Assembly (NCBI GenBank): GCA_946811695.1
Contig: OX328124.1
Span: 98,814,547-98,878,546, forward strand
Source: Gonocerus acuteangulatus
Lineage: Eukaryota > Arthropoda > Insecta > Hemiptera > Coreidae
Length of the DNA stretch: 64,000 bases
Direction: 5' to 3'
The notes under the pieces were generated by a model that saw nothing but the letters and a program-made list of their open reading frames with translations, searched no databases and was not told the DNA's origin. Numbering within the stretch: position 1 is the first letter of the stretch; every line of letters begins with the position of its first letter. Shown piece by piece: positions 11,066 through 23,208 of this stretch. The translations under genes and the position numbers were made by a program.

Positions 11066-11811
11066 ACAATTTGTAGTTTCTTGATAGCTTAAAGATTTAA
11101 TTATTCTTCCTTACTGGTGAGTAGGCAAATTTATAACCTTTGGGAACACCCATGAAGTAACCTGCGGCAAAAGCAATTTTAATTCTTGTACAATTCGCAA
11201 AGAGACCATGCAAACAGAAGGTTCAAACTCTCCATCACTTTAATTAGTCAGAACTGGGGTTCTAGCGTATATATCACGAAGAGCAGACAATTGTTGTTAT
11301 TGTGTATACCTCCCGCTGACTGTAGAAATGCAAATACAGGCAGAATTCACGCTCGTTTCGGCGAAGAAATACGTTTACAATCTACATTTGTATAACAAAA
11401 AGAAAAAAATGTTTTGTTCACAATTCTTCAGTTCTGTTCTTTAAAATTTATTCTGATTAATATAGATTAAGAATTTATTGTAGGTATGTTGTCATGATAG
11501 ATTTTAGGGGGGGGGGGGGGAGGTGAGGGAGAATAAAGGTACAGAATAATAAAAATGGTATTATGATTAACAAACAGAACATACGACCAAAAACTATGAC
11601 ACATTCCTCGGAAGGTGGGAAGTATATCCAGCATTCCTGATTAATTTGTTTAAAAAAAAAGAAAAGTAGTTTAGACCTTCAATATGCGATAAACAGCTAC
11701 GTCGATTATTTTGTATTAATTAATTTTCCTCCGGACAGCTGTGTATTAAGCAATGTTCATTCACAGTTCAGCACAGTTCCTCATTTGTAAGGCATTTTGT
11801 CTACTAATTTA
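11066..11811. other. no gene recognised; G-tract
   Basis: No supported gene. A pure G-run is present at about 11508-11520. Confidence 0.45.
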
Positions 11812-11935
11812 GTTCCGGAGTAACCCCTCCCCCCTTCTAACGGACCGATTTAGCTGGTTAACGAACTCGTTCAATCGTTTGCTATAGGAATGATGTCTAT
11901 CAAGTTCAAGTATCGAATAAAAAAAAAACTATGCC
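11812..11935 (-). repeat. fragment of the 145-bp tandem-repeat family
   Basis: On the minus strand this matches about 14760-14835, including CAAACGATTGAACGAG, TTCGTTAACC and ATCGGTCC followed by a G-rich stretch. It is a single diverged piece of the family that forms the array at 14701. Confidence 0.6.
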
Positions 11936-13110
11936 CGCTTTCTTGTCACAAGATCGAAACACGATCTGCGTTGCGATTTTCACTAGGGTCGATCAAAATC
12001 GTTTTCAATATTTTAATCGTGAGTAGCTACTTTCCTGCGGAAGATGCTAAAATTTATTAACTTTCATTTTTTCAGTTTGGCCAAAATGGTGGTTATAAAA
12101 CTTCTCAAAATACACTCATCAATAGCATAGATAAAATGTTACTGTCAAAATATTGAGGAAACAATTGTTTACAAACAAAATCATTTGTTGCAGCGCAATA
12201 ATTATATTGGATGTATACGTATTATAGTAGTATTTTTCTACATCTGATTGAGAAAACAATTTATAGTATCTTATTTTTTTTCTATTATTTATAATTTAAA
12301 ATCTGTACAAATATGTACAATAAGCAAATTTGTTCAAAAAATGGCTACACACTGGTTGAGGTAGGGGAGAAGGCAGACATTACTGCTATTCTCAATGACT
12401 GTTCTGGTTTTATGTTATTTTAATGCAAACTTGGTTGAACTATGTACACTATTTACAATATTTACACTATTTCTTGTTATAAGTTATCTCTTGGCCAATG
12501 GCGGTGGAGGCGGCGAGGAGGATTATCAGGAATAACATTGGAAGAGAGGGATCTGCCAAGAGGATTGGGGTTGGCTGGGAGTTTAGAGAAAAAAAAAATA
12601 TCAGGAATCGAGATTTGGCTAAATCATGAACAAAGGGTATATCAGTGTCTCAGATTTGACGAAAGAATATACCGTTATGCGCTAGGGTACGCTGCGAATT
12701 GCGCTAGCGGGCAGCAAAATCACAGCATGGGAAGTTAATTCATATAAAGAAGATTCTAATGTAATAATGTAAAACCAGAAATTGTATAGGCTTAATAGGC
12801 CTTGTAATATTTAAATTTATTAACACACTGTTTTATAATCTGATCGGAATACGCTTTTAGTGACTAAAGTTTCCAATATTTAAAAAAAATTATAAATATG
12901 AAAATTAGGTCACTGATGGAGTTTATCGTAATACGCAGTTGTGAGATAAATTTAGAGGAGTGCTGTTCATGTTTTTGTTTTTAACTAATAAAAAAATATT
13001 ATTAGGCAAGTCTAATTTGTAAATTTTATTAAATGGGGAAAAGAATTCATTATTGAGGACATTTTTCATTTTTTATTTCCGACAAGAAAACACACTTAGA
13101 AATCAATCTA
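11936..13110. other. no gene recognised
   Basis: AT-rich sequence. The 98-codon ORF from 12442 has no recognisable domain and is probably chance. Confidence 0.45.
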
Positions 13111-13119
13111 AAATGTGAC

Positions 13120-13275
13120 CTGACATTGATCAGATGGACTGAAGTCGTGAGAAAATTGGAAATGACGCAAAGGAGAATGGGAGAATGCAATCAGTTTCAT
13201 ACGCTTCGGAATGTCTGATGAGAATCCCCTGAGAAAAAGAGGATCTACCGGAGACAAAGACAAATAAAGGAAAAC
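13120..13275 (+). pseudogene. possible LINE ORF2 C-terminal relic
   Basis: A frame starting near 13138 reads TEVVRKLEMTQRRMGE and then decays through stops. Many LINE ORF2 proteins have a segment after the reverse transcriptase of the form KL..AQRRMER.ML. The match is short and unconfirmed, and chance similarity is possible. Confidence 0.3.
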
Positions 13276-13299
13276 GGTAAGGAATTACAGTGCTGGGTT

Positions 13300-13460
13300 A
13301 ACGCGGAGCGAGTAGGAGTGAGATTGATGGAGGGAGAAAGTCGACGTGAACACTGGGAGGGAGAGAGGGAGTGATAGAGAGTGAGAGAAAGGAGATAGGG
13401 CCGACAGGAAGGGAATGTGAGATGCGGAGAGGAGGAAAAAAAGATAATGAGCGTGATAAA
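13300..13460. repeat. GA-rich low-complexity tract
   Basis: Imperfect purine-rich (GGGA/GAGA) sequence on the plus strand, which explains the short ORFs predicted on both strands here. Confidence 0.7.
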
Positions 13461-14334
13461 ATTCTATTAGAGCTAGCGGGCTTTTGCTGGATCTCGCAGT
13501 TAGCGGGACTTCCAGTTCCGCAAAAATCGCTATTTGGAGAAGTCACCTGGGCCGGTGGTGGATTCAGTACAATTTATTTAAACATTCAACTAGTCAACAA
13601 AATAAGATTTTTCTTAAACTAATGAAATCTGTGAAGTACAAGAATACAACATTTAGCATAAGGTTTACAGTGTACCAAAAAATCTAAAAATGATCAGTAC
13701 TTCATTTTACCTTACATCTTATTTATGAGCATTTACTTACGAATTGGGTGATTTTCATAGTAGTTTTTATTTAAAAAGAACGATATAAAGAAGAAAAAAA
13801 ATTCGCTCCTGGGGACCGTGTACGAAAAAATTGTCGTTTCGAAAAATATTACATCATGTACTTATTCAGCTCATAACTCCGAACGTATACATACAACAGG
13901 CCTTCTAAAGGCGTAAAATGATTCGCAATGACATTTCCTACAATCTTCTACTATTTAAAAAAAAATGAAAATTGCTTTGGAGATTTGCAAAACAGTAATG
14001 TGTACGAATGGAAGTTAAACACTAAACATTTTTATAGAAATTTTTAAAGCTTATAATGCATTTAGAACCTTTATATTCAACTTGAAAATTATTGCTAGTT
14101 TATGCATAATAATTACACTATTTAGTTCAAACCAAAAAAAGTTAACATTTTTAAATTGTTGCTTTACATACTTGAAATATTGAAAAACAAACTAAGACAC
14201 TTAAGCTATCAAAAACGTTTTAGACAATTCAAATCGATCTCAAGAGTTCAAAAAGGCGTTTTACAATATTTCACATTTTAATATGTATTATTTAGTATTT
14301 TTTTATTATTTTTAATTAAGTTAATTATAGTGCA
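13461..14334. other. no gene recognised
   Basis: AT-rich, without supported features. Confidence 0.45.
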
Positions 14335-14440
14335 TAAAAAATACCTTTAGCTCTCTGAAAATTCAACGGTCTCTGGCACAATTCTCCAATTATATCGCAA
14401 AGAGGACCATGAATGTCCATTTGGTCAAAATATGTGTAAG
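14335..14440 (-). repeat. LINE 3' end relic
   Basis: The stretch GAGGACCATGAATGTCC at about 14401-14418 and its neighbouring sequence match the region just downstream of the LINE zinc-knuckle relic at 41280-41310 (GAGGACTATGAATGTCC), where the minus strand encodes MDIHSPL. It appears to be a second copy of the same LINE tail. Confidence 0.4.
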
Positions 14441-14647
14441 CGTTTTTCTAATGTGTAGAATTTTAATTTTTGTGTCACTGTTGTCAAAGTATTCCAGTCT
14501 TCTTAGGCTGAACGGTTTTAGCACTTTCCTCCGAAGGAAAGTAGCTATTGAGGTTGGACTCATGACGGAATTTTTGAAAAATTTCTTCAAATCTTTATCG
14601 ATCCTACCTAGTAGACACCGAAAATGACCCCCGTTAAAATTTATATA

Positions 14648-14650
<3 letters not shown>

Positions 14651-14700
<50 letters not shown>
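14651..14700. repeat. (TA)n microsatellite
   Basis: A TA run ending in GTGTGTGTCTGTT, which leads into the tandem array. Confidence 0.95.
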
Positions 14701-14702
<2 letters not shown>

Positions 14703-15425
14703 CTGTTAACACGATAGCGGCCAGAGTTTTTGTTTTTTCGTCACGAAACTTGGTATATAGCATTCAATTAGCAAACGATTGAACGAGTTCGTTAACCACC
14801 AAAATCGGTCCACTGGAAGGGGGGGTTTACCCCGAACCCAAAACACTAATTTGACCATTTCAGCCGTAATATTTGTTATATTTCAACAAAACTTGGTATT
14901 CGTAGTGGTAATATAGAGAGAAAAGTGAGATATAAAAATGAACTAAATCGGTTCATGAGGAGGGGGGGGGTTTACTCCGGACCGACAATACCAATTCGCC
15001 ACTACCAGCCGTGATTTTAGGTATATTTCGACGAAACTCGGTATTCATAGTGGTAATCTACAGGTAAATATGTGTTGTAAAAATAAACTAAATCGGTTCA
15101 TTAGGAGGGGGGGGGGGTTACTCCAGACCCACAATACCAATTCGCCACTACCAACCGTGATTTTTGGTATATTTCGACGAAACTCGGTATTCGTAGTGGT
15201 AATCTACAGGTAAATATGTGTTGTAAAAATAAACTAAATCGGTTCATTAGGAGGGGGGGTTTACTCCGGACCCAAATTACTAATATACTCATACTGGTCG
15301 TAATTTCTGCTGGATTGTAACGAAACGCGGTATACGTCGTGGGTAACTCATGAGAAAGAAGTGTTGTAAAAATGAGCTGAATCGGTCAATCGGAAAGGGG
15401 GGTTTACTTTGTAATATATTTCAAT
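14701..15425 (+). repeat. tandem array, about 145-bp unit, about 5 units
   Basis: The landmark CCGTAAT/CCGTGATTTT recurs near 14866, 15011, 15157 and 15300, giving spacings of 143-146 bp. Each unit holds a CGAAACTYGGTAT block, a GTAGTGGTAATMT block, AAATCGGTTCA and a G-run followed by TTTACTCCGGACC. Outer units are more diverged than the central two. A GTCTGTT motif after a (TA)n tract introduces the array, as in R1 and at 17.9 kb. Confidence 0.8.
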
Positions 15426-17816
15426 AGAAAAGCCAGCCAGATATAGGTTCACAAAGGCGCCGCAAGGAGCGCTAGAGGGACTGTATCCGGTTCCTGCGTT
15501 AGATCAAAATACGATAATACGAGGTTTTTTGTATTTATTACGTAGTGTAGTAGGTACCATGTGTAAACATAACTCTGGAAGCAAATTAATAATTTATCAG
15601 TTACTCATTTCGAAATTAAAAGAGAACTATTCATGTTTTTATTTTATTTAGGTAGGATATTTTAAGCAAATTGTTCTGGAAAGCAGTCTACACTACCCAA
15701 ATTCTGAGGAAAGTGCTTAGTTATGCAGCTCCTGCGTGACGGACTTTTTATTTTACTAGCCTACAGTTGTATAAGTATATGCACTGGATGTTTGAGATTT
15801 TGAATGTGCAAAAAACTAAGTACGTAATGAATTATTGTGATGATCTTTAAGCAGAACAGTTGACCTCAAGTTTTCTATAAAGAATACTGGAGAATTGGAA
15901 TTTTTGTGGTCTAATTACTTACGATTTCTTTACTTCGGAAAAACAACACAAACTCACCTGAAAAAACAAAAAAGATAGACAATTAAAATTTGAGATTTTA
16001 AATATAAAATTAAAGTACTTACGCATAAAAAATAAAAAGAACATATTTGCTTTTCCAGATGTGACGCGAATCGTTTGCACAGCCTACACATATCTGATAA
16101 GCATACATAACAATAAAAGATTGATTTATTTATGGAGCTCCGCAACAGCAAGGTGATCTGCTCACATATTTCATTAAAGTAATACAAGTAAGCAAATAGA
16201 AGTAAATAAAATATTAAAAGATATAAGGTAAACACAAGGGCTACAAAGTACAACATAAAGTTAACAAAATGAAAACGAACAAAAACAAATAATAATAATA
16301 AAAAATAAAAAAAAAAATTATAAAACAATAACTGAACTATTATAATAAGACATAATAAAGTATCTGATAGTTTATTTCAATATAAAAATCATTATTCTAT
16401 GACGAGACATTTAATTTAAGGACATTCTATACTGAAGCCGCTCTTATGCACGTCAACAATAAAAGAGATGTATTACATTACATTTAGTGCGTGGCAAAAA
16501 AGTTGGTGTGCTTTTGGGAACCAAAAAACCGTGCTCAAATATTTCTTTGGAGAAGAGAGAAAGTCTGAGGGAAACCTCAAAGTTTAGTACATTTGCAGTG
16601 TAATATAACCACGGCATGTTTTTCAAAAACAGATTATTTTTAAACAATTTGCTTGAAGCCGTTTCCACTCACATTTATCTGCGTTTAGAGCTCATCCACA
16701 TTACGTTAAGAACCCAACAATAATTGCCCTTCTCGAAGAACCTCATAAAGATCTCAGCCGTCGGTGTACTAGCAGCACAACGTTTAATTCTTAATTGTCA
16801 TAAAAGGTTTTGGAGACATATTTTTGTTAAATGTTTTTTACTTAGCGGTAAGTGTCTTTTATACTTTTTCACTAGTCTATTCAAGGACTTACACGTGATA
16901 TTAGGAACTCAAATTATTTACTCTAATCTCAAAAATCTCTACATTTGCACCATATCACTTACTAGCTCAGCGAAATTTCAGAAAGAGGCATTTCATTCGT
17001 CCTTTTTGTTCTGCTTTCGTTAATAAAGGAATTTGGGAGTGCTTCGAGAGGTGGATCAGGGCTTATTCATAATCTTCAAAATGTAGGTAACTTTATGCGA
17101 GAAAGGTAAATAACAAATTTTCATCTTCAATGTCTCTGAACCCTATCAAGAAATAAATATTCGAAATTATGTGGTCAATTTTAATCTAATTAATTTACAT
17201 GTTTAATAATACTAGTAGCGGTTTACATCTTATCGATACTCAACCAATGTCTACGTTTTATCGAGATTTCGAGCTCTCTCGATCTGAAGAAAATCAAAAA
17301 TGTATTACAAATGTTTGGAACCTCAGAAATTCAGCATATATGTTGCCCGAGTAAAAACATAGGGTAGAATTGGAGCTAGAAAAACGGATGCTCCGTTAGA
17401 TATAGTGGAGCCTAGATATTCATGGCGAAGGGTATTACTAGCCCCTAGTACAACTTCCAATCCAAAACTAATCCATATATTAGGATAGATATATATCCTC
17501 GCCCCTGAAATAGGGCTTACCTCCACTAGAATAATGGTACAGTATAAAAACCTCTAGACTACATTTATTCTAGGCAGTCTGAAATATATATTGTTCTTTT
17601 AAATTATTATTAGGATACTTACTTTTTTTAAATTTATTGAAACCTGCACGTGATATCAATGGATACAAGGCTATGTGGCAGGCTCTTCCGAACTTTTAGA
17701 CTGCCGGCAAATTGTAAGTAATACGAATTCCTCAGGAAAGCAAAGGATTCAATACATATAAAAGTAATATCATTTACCGGAATTTATATTAACAAATATT
17801 AAATATTATAAGCAAT

Positions 17817-17819
<3 letters not shown>
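15426..17819. other. mostly unassigned; possible R1 3' end at about 15710-15755
   Basis: The short segment TTATGCAG-CTCCTGCG-TGACGGACTTTTT resembles the R1 3' terminus. The remainder shows no gene; ORFs at 15954-16328 (minus) and 16724-17023 (plus) are AT-driven and without recognisable domains. Confidence 0.4.

Positions 17820-17886
<67 letters not shown>
17820..17886. repeat. (TA)n microsatellite
   Basis: An uninterrupted TA run leading into the 125-bp tandem array. Confidence 0.95.
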
Positions 17887-17890
<4 letters not shown>

Positions 17891-18385
17891 CACGTGTCTG
17901 TCTGTTTGTTTGTTCCTTATACAAATCTACACCGTTTGACCGATTTTGACCAAACTTGGAATAATGGTAGGTCTTGGTCCGAGAAATCTCCTAGGCTAGG
18001 TCAAAATAGTCTATCAGCTGTCTCTCTGTATGTTTGTCCCTTATACAAATCCACACCGTTCGTCCGATTTTGACTAAACTCGGTACAGAAGTAGATCTTA
18101 ATCTGGGGAGTGTCGTAGGCTAAGTAAAAAACGTCTACCAGCTGTCTTTCTGTATGTTTGTCCCTTATACAAATCTACACCATTCGTCCGATTTCGACTA
18201 AACTCGGTACAGATGTAGATCTTAATCTGGGGAGTGCCGTAGGCTAGGTACAAAAAAATCTACCAGCTGTCTGTCTGTATGTTTGTCCCTTATACAAATC
18301 CACACCGTTAGACCAATTTTTACGAAACTTGGTATACATGTATGTCTTGATACGGGGGGGTCATAGGTTAGGTCAAAGTCGTCTA
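17887..18385 (+). repeat. tandem array, about 125-bp unit, 4 units
   Basis: AGCTGTCT recurs at about 18016, 18140 and 18265. Each unit holds CTGTATGTTTGTCCCTTA, TACAAATC, ACACCGTTCG, CCGATTTTGACTAAAC and a TAGGCTAGG block. The same family appears inverted at 60750-61120. Confidence 0.85.
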
Positions 18386-18531
18386 GGACTCACAGTTGGG
18401 AGGCCACGGGTTCATAACAGTTAGAGATTCGTGTTATTAGATTTTAATAATACTTATTTGGTTTCTAATTTATTTAGGCTTTTCTATATGCAGAAAGTAG
18501 GTGTAGCATGGCACGCCGGGTAACGGCTAGT
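18386..18531 (+). mobile_element. Helitron-like 3' end after the tandem array
   Basis: The segment ends in a GCCG-GGTAA-CGGC hairpin followed at once by TAG and T (CTAG overlaps the stem), at about 18514-18530. This suggests that the TA tract and tandem array belong to a non-autonomous Helitron-type element. The hairpin lies closer to CTAG than usual and the 5' end was not found. Confidence 0.4.
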
Positions 18532-20173
18532 ATCTCATAAAATATAACGGGATAAATGGAAAAAATATGGATATTTTGGGACGTTGGACATAGTAGAAAT
18601 ACCCAAAACAGTTGATGAAACAAAACTTTAGTGAAGCGAGTAGGTGTAAGAAAAAATAAATCATGAAGAAATTTGAAAGGATGTTAATCTTGGGTGACTT
18701 TCAGGGATTTAGACCAATATGATGACGAATAATAGAGCTACTATTAATATTCGTAAGAAAGATAGCATTTAAATACAATTAGGAATTAAGTGGATGAATG
18801 AATAACATTATCCTTTTAGATAGTCAAAAGATATTAACAATTGCTCAAGAAATGAAATTCTATCAAGATAAATTAATTAAGTAGGTTCACCCTGGATGTG
18901 GAAGTCACTAATATCTCTGCTTCTATAGCATTTCAGGCCAGGTGATCTGTCGCCAATCTCCACCACGAAGAACTCACGATATTTCAGGATATTGGATGAA
19001 ATATTAGGTGATAACAAAACAGGAATAAACAATTTAATCAACTATATGAAGGATACCGATTTATATAATGAAATATAACTACCATCGTGAATTAATTCGG
19101 GGGACCATAGCTCCTATCCGTCCACAAAATATAGTAGTGTCACAAAGCATATGAGTAGCCTTGTGAAGCTAGGGTTGCCTCGCCATAGCTCTGTCATGAG
19201 GGTTTAATCTTAAATCCTAATTATTATTTCTTCCAAATTCTCTTAATCCTTTCCGTAATAAATGTATACTTTAACAATTTCAATTCGTAAAATTAAAATA
19301 TAATCCAAACATTACGTTATTTTAATCACTTTTTTGTCTAATGGTGACCATGACCCATGTGTTAAGAAAAAAAGAACCTTACGCTTGTCTACTCCTATTC
19401 CGAACGAATGATACTGTCTCCAGTTTAATCAGGATTCGCAATAGGACCGAGTTGATTTTCCCAAGACAATGGAAGCCTCCACGACCGATCTGTATCTTAG
19501 ATTTATTAGTCGGAGTTAGATCATAATAATTGCAAAAAAAGTAGGTACTCCAACAAAACAATGAGATCTCATTTTGCTAAAGATGTGGTTTTATTTTATA
19601 GTCTTCATCAGTCCAATGAGAAGAGAAAGAGCAGATCCGATAGGATGTTGCTACATCTCCCGGAAAGTAATGTTCTTCATTGGTGGTCGATGTTATGTAA
19701 ATCCATTCAGGAATAATGAATTCCTGAGTGTAGGACGAGTCTTGGGCTGTAAACATAAGCGGCAAACTTCATCAAGAGCCAGATCTGTGAGACGGTGTTG
19801 ATTAAATTAGCGGTGAGATTAGAGGACGGCGGCGGGGCTATAATGATGTTTGATCTCCAAAGGGGCCGAAGAGGCAGCGATCCGGGAGAAGGGAAGGTTG
19901 ACAAGCGTGAATCAGCTGACTAGAAGGTTAAGGCCCTACCTCTCTTGTTCCGCATAGCCCCTCCTTCTTCTACAAGGTCATTCACTCCGTTTCCTCTCAG
20001 CCCATGTCCATTACTCCTTCTTGGTCCTCTCTTCGGCAAGAAGGTCCTCCCGAAGATAAAATTCATTTATGTTGAGAAAAGCAGAATATGGTACGTTATG
20101 TACATTCCAAATTGCCAAAAGGAGAGAAATAAACATTGTTGGAGAATGCTGGATGGTGGAAAATTGATGTTCC
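18532..20173. other. unassigned; relatively GC-rich island at about 19580-20060
   Basis: No gene can be supported. About 19580-20060 is less AT-rich than its surroundings, with several short overlapping ORFs on both strands, none of them recognised. It could be a non-coding conserved or regulatory segment, or an unrecognised exon. Confidence 0.35.
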
Positions 20174-20493
20174 AAGGATGAAAAAATGGTCGAAAATTCC
20201 CACAAGTGTTTTATTGGCAAAACGTTTTCAGGGACTAAGCCCCATTTTCAATGCCCTGTGACACAATACAATAATTAAAACAGATTCAATTTAAAACAGA
20301 TTAAAATAACAATACAATTATAACAAAAAACAATCGTTAAACCCGAGACTACATATTAAAATAATATGAAACACCATTTTGTCCAATTATTTAAAAGTCA
20401 AGTCAATAAAAAGTTAAAACACAGGACTTAGTCCCTGAAAACGTTTTGCCAATAAAACACTTGTGGGAATTTTCGACCATTTTTTTCATCCTT
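20174..20493. mobile_element. Penelope-like fragment with inverted arms
   Basis: Arms of about 66 bp at 20174-20239 and 20426-20493 are inverted copies sharing AATGGTCGAAAATTCCC, ACAAGTGTTTTATTGGC and AAAACGTTTTCAGGGAC. The left arm extends into a degraded hammerhead-like order on the minus strand: a TTGAAAA box where CTGATGA is expected, a GGGGCTTAGTCCC stem, then GAAA and ACGTTT. An inverted pair of ribozyme-bearing ends matches the layout at 5365-5784, but the catalytic residues are lost. Confidence 0.5.
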
Positions 20494-20514
20494 TGAGAGA
20501 AATAAATGTAAACA

Positions 20515-20612
20515 TGACTTTTGAAATGTCGATCACTTATTTGTCTGACTGATCCTATCAGTAATTATATACGTATAGCTCTTGTAGGAAATTTAATAAG
20601 CTTTCGAATCGT
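20515..20612 (-). mobile_element. R1 fragment
   Basis: It retains the ATTTAATAAGCTTTCGAAT-like block and, upstream, a degraded GTCGATC-ACTTATTT region on the strand opposite to copy B. It is truncated by the MITE that starts at 20613. Confidence 0.45.
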
Positions 20613-21318
20613 TAAAGCAGGCCATTCACGTTCCGATTTGTAGTCCGACTCAGTAGGACTACTAATTAAATAGTCAACTCTACTCACGCTCCGACTTGCT
20701 ATCCAATTAGCGATCTAACTTTAGGCCTAGTCTATTTTCACAACTGTGCACGTCGGTATCGAGCAGAAAAATGAATCGAGTGTAGACCGACAGCTGAGTT
20801 GGACATGGGCGTATATAAGGGGGGGGGGCTGAGGGGGCTGCAGCTCCTCCTGAAATTTTCATTTGATGGAAAAATGTGTCATAAAAACCTTAAAAATAAA
20901 TGAAATAAGGTCACTTAGTTAATAAAAAATAGTTTATTTTAGGTGTAATAGCGTTTTAGTTGCCTAAAACTATTCCAAGCTCTAAATTTTTCATATTTCA
21001 GACCCCGGAAATGATCTCAGCCCCCCCCGAAATTTTCCCAGCCCCTCCCGAAATTATTTTCTATATACGCCCATGGAGTTGGACAACATTGATCCGACTT
21101 CCCCACTCAAGCTCAAACTCCGTCTCTAGTCGGATGTCGCACACAGCATAACGTGTATGGGGCCCTTATTATAGCCGTCCCTCTATAAGCTCTGACTCGT
21201 CCAACAAGACACAAGCCAACAATCGAACAAGGCCATTTACGATACGATATCGGACCCAGCTAGATGAAAGTTGGACCACAAGTCGGACTACAAATCGGAA
21301 CACGATTTGCCTGCTTTA
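20613..21318. mobile_element. MITE with AAAGCAGGC ends, host of a nested MITE
   Basis: The terminal inverted repeats start TAAAGCAGGC (20613) and end GCCTGCTTTA (21318), and share TTCCGATTTGTAGTCCGACT further in. Flanking TA (or TTA/TAA) may be the target duplication. The interior carries repeated AGTTGGAC/AGTCGGAC motifs and the nested element at 20804-21074. No coding sequence. Confidence 0.75.
20804..21074 (-). mobile_element. hAT-like MITE, best copy
   Basis: The inverted termini are CATGGGCGTATATA and TATATACGCCCATG. The 8-bp direct repeat GAGTTGGA flanks it on both sides (20796-20803 and 21075-21082), as expected for hAT transposition. On the minus strand it contains G-rich ends and the CGCTATTACACCTAAA core shared with copies at 1995, 8330 and 27075. 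It lies inside the 20613-21318 MITE, so it inserted later. Confidence 0.85.
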
Positions 21319-21537
21319 TCCACATACAACGATTTTCCGATTTTTTTCTGAGATTAGAAAAGAATATGAAAATCTATTCATGCCTTTGAGTACGATTATT
21401 TTTAGCGCGGTTCCTCCCTCCCCCATAGGGAGGAACCCCGCTTATAGGGTTGATACAATGAAACAATCCGGAAGTGCCGACTAGAAAATTTCGCGTTTCA
21501 GAACCCCTAGAGACCGAAAATAACGGTGGTTCAAATT

Positions 21538-21538
<1 letters not shown>

Positions 21539-21588
<50 letters not shown>

Positions 21589-21609
21589 TTATTTATATAT
21601 ATATATATT
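21539..21609. repeat. (TA)n microsatellite inside R1
   Basis: An interrupted TA run (a GTATATATTTATTTATA interruption near 21580) in the same position as in copy A. Confidence 0.9.
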
Positions 21610-22806
21610 TGTCTGTTCGCTCTCAAGATAGAAGACGAATGGTCCGATTTTGATGAAATTTGGTACAAAAATCCTTCGTCCAATTTGAAAGGTCAAGTTC
21701 GTTAACCAGCAAAATCCGCCTACTGGAAGATGGCGTTTGGGGCAAAATTCGCGCAAAAAAAATCGTAACGCTTACGTTTTTGAGTTCATAAGCTTGTAAG
21801 TACTCGTTTTATATGATTCCTGGGCTAGGAAAACGAATGAAACCATTTTGAAGGCGATCGCTTTAACCGTTTTCGAGAAAATTGGAAAAATAGTTTTTGA
21901 ATACCGTTTTTGGTTTGGGTACTTAGAATTACGGGATTCAGTTGAAACTTTATCTGCATGTTCTACTTTCATTAAAACTAATATGTTGAAAGTTTTGTTA
22001 CGTTTGGAGTTAAGGAAGGGTTAGAATAAAATATTTTATGAACAGACATGAAAAGTTTTGGGAAGTTCGTATACTTTCATTAATATCTCGAACACGGTTG
22101 GGAAATCGTGGTAAGTGGATAGAAACTATTTGAAAACTTACTAAATTCTCTACAAAAAAGATTCTAAAACTATTTTAGATTAGGTTATGTCAATCGGAGA
22201 AATAAGTGCTTAAAACTTCAAATACGTCTGTTTTGTTCTTATGAACGGGTTTTTGTCGTTCTTGTTGTAATTTTTGTCTCTTTCCCTTCGTTTTTTATTG
22301 CTTTTTATTTTTGTAGTTTCTTATGTTGCGAAAATTTTGTGTGTAAAACAGGATATGAAAAATGAGGCCAATTTTCTGTTGCTAGAAATAATATAAATTT
22401 TGGGAACTTTCATTAATATCTCGAAAACTGTTGAGAATTTTGGTAAACGGAAGAATACCATTAGAAAGCTTATTAAATGCTCTACATAAAAGGTTCTAAT
22501 GAAAGTTTTGATTAGGCGATGTCAATCGGAGAAATAAGAGCTTAAAGCTTTAAAGTAATTGATTTCGCTTATTCGAAGTGTTCTTTTTGTCTGTATTTTA
22601 TTCCTTGTTATTTTTTAATTGCTTATAGTTGGATAATGTATTCGAAAATAAAACAGGTTAAGTAAAATAACAAAAACAATTTATTGTTAGAAATATAGAG
22701 TTCCAAGATTCCAAGACCTTGTAACTAGCGGGACGGTTTCTAGTGTTGCCGACCCTTCCAGGTAAGATTGTAAATCCTACCTTTCAAGACTGGTGGAACC
22801 AAAATA

Positions 22807-22973
22807 TAACTGTCAGGGTTCGGTCACTGCTACTTAATAAAACTACATTTTATCGTAAAAATGGTTTTATTGTGCCGACGTTTCGGCTTGAACTTCAAGC
22901 CTTCATCAGGGCTGTAAATACAAGTAGGACATATTTAACACTAATATATGCACATATCTATGTAAATATACCT

Positions 22974-23035
<62 letters not shown>

Positions 23036-23208
23036 TAATATATATATATATATATATTTATATATATGCATATACATATACACGCACACATATGTACATA
23101 TATATGCCCACATACATACACGTATGGGGTATGTATTATTAAGTAGCAGTGACCTAACCCGGACAATCCCTACCTTGCATCATCATCGGTCAACGATCTC
23201 CTCTCAAC
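22807..23208 (-). mobile_element. Penelope-like fragment inserted in R1, copy 2
   Basis: It has the same ends and the same site as 5365-5784, with AAAATA flanking on both sides. It differs mainly in the internal (TA)n/(CATA)n tract. The 18-bp inverted repeat and CAACGATCTCCTCTCAA end are retained. Confidence 0.65.
22874..22912 (-). ncRNA. hammerhead ribozyme motif, copy 2
   Basis: Base-for-base the same 39-nt motif as 5432-5470: GCC, CTGATGA, extra A, 7-bp helix II, GAAA, CGTC, GGC. All catalytic residues are intact. Its identity reflects recent duplication with R1 rather than independent conservation. Confidence 0.8.

Noticed and set aside
19595..19625. CTGATGA on the minus strand after a TTTTATTTTATAG stretch, resembling a hammerhead-bearing end
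   Set aside because: No GAAA box or helix II follows at a usable distance. It may be a deleted relic but cannot be supported.
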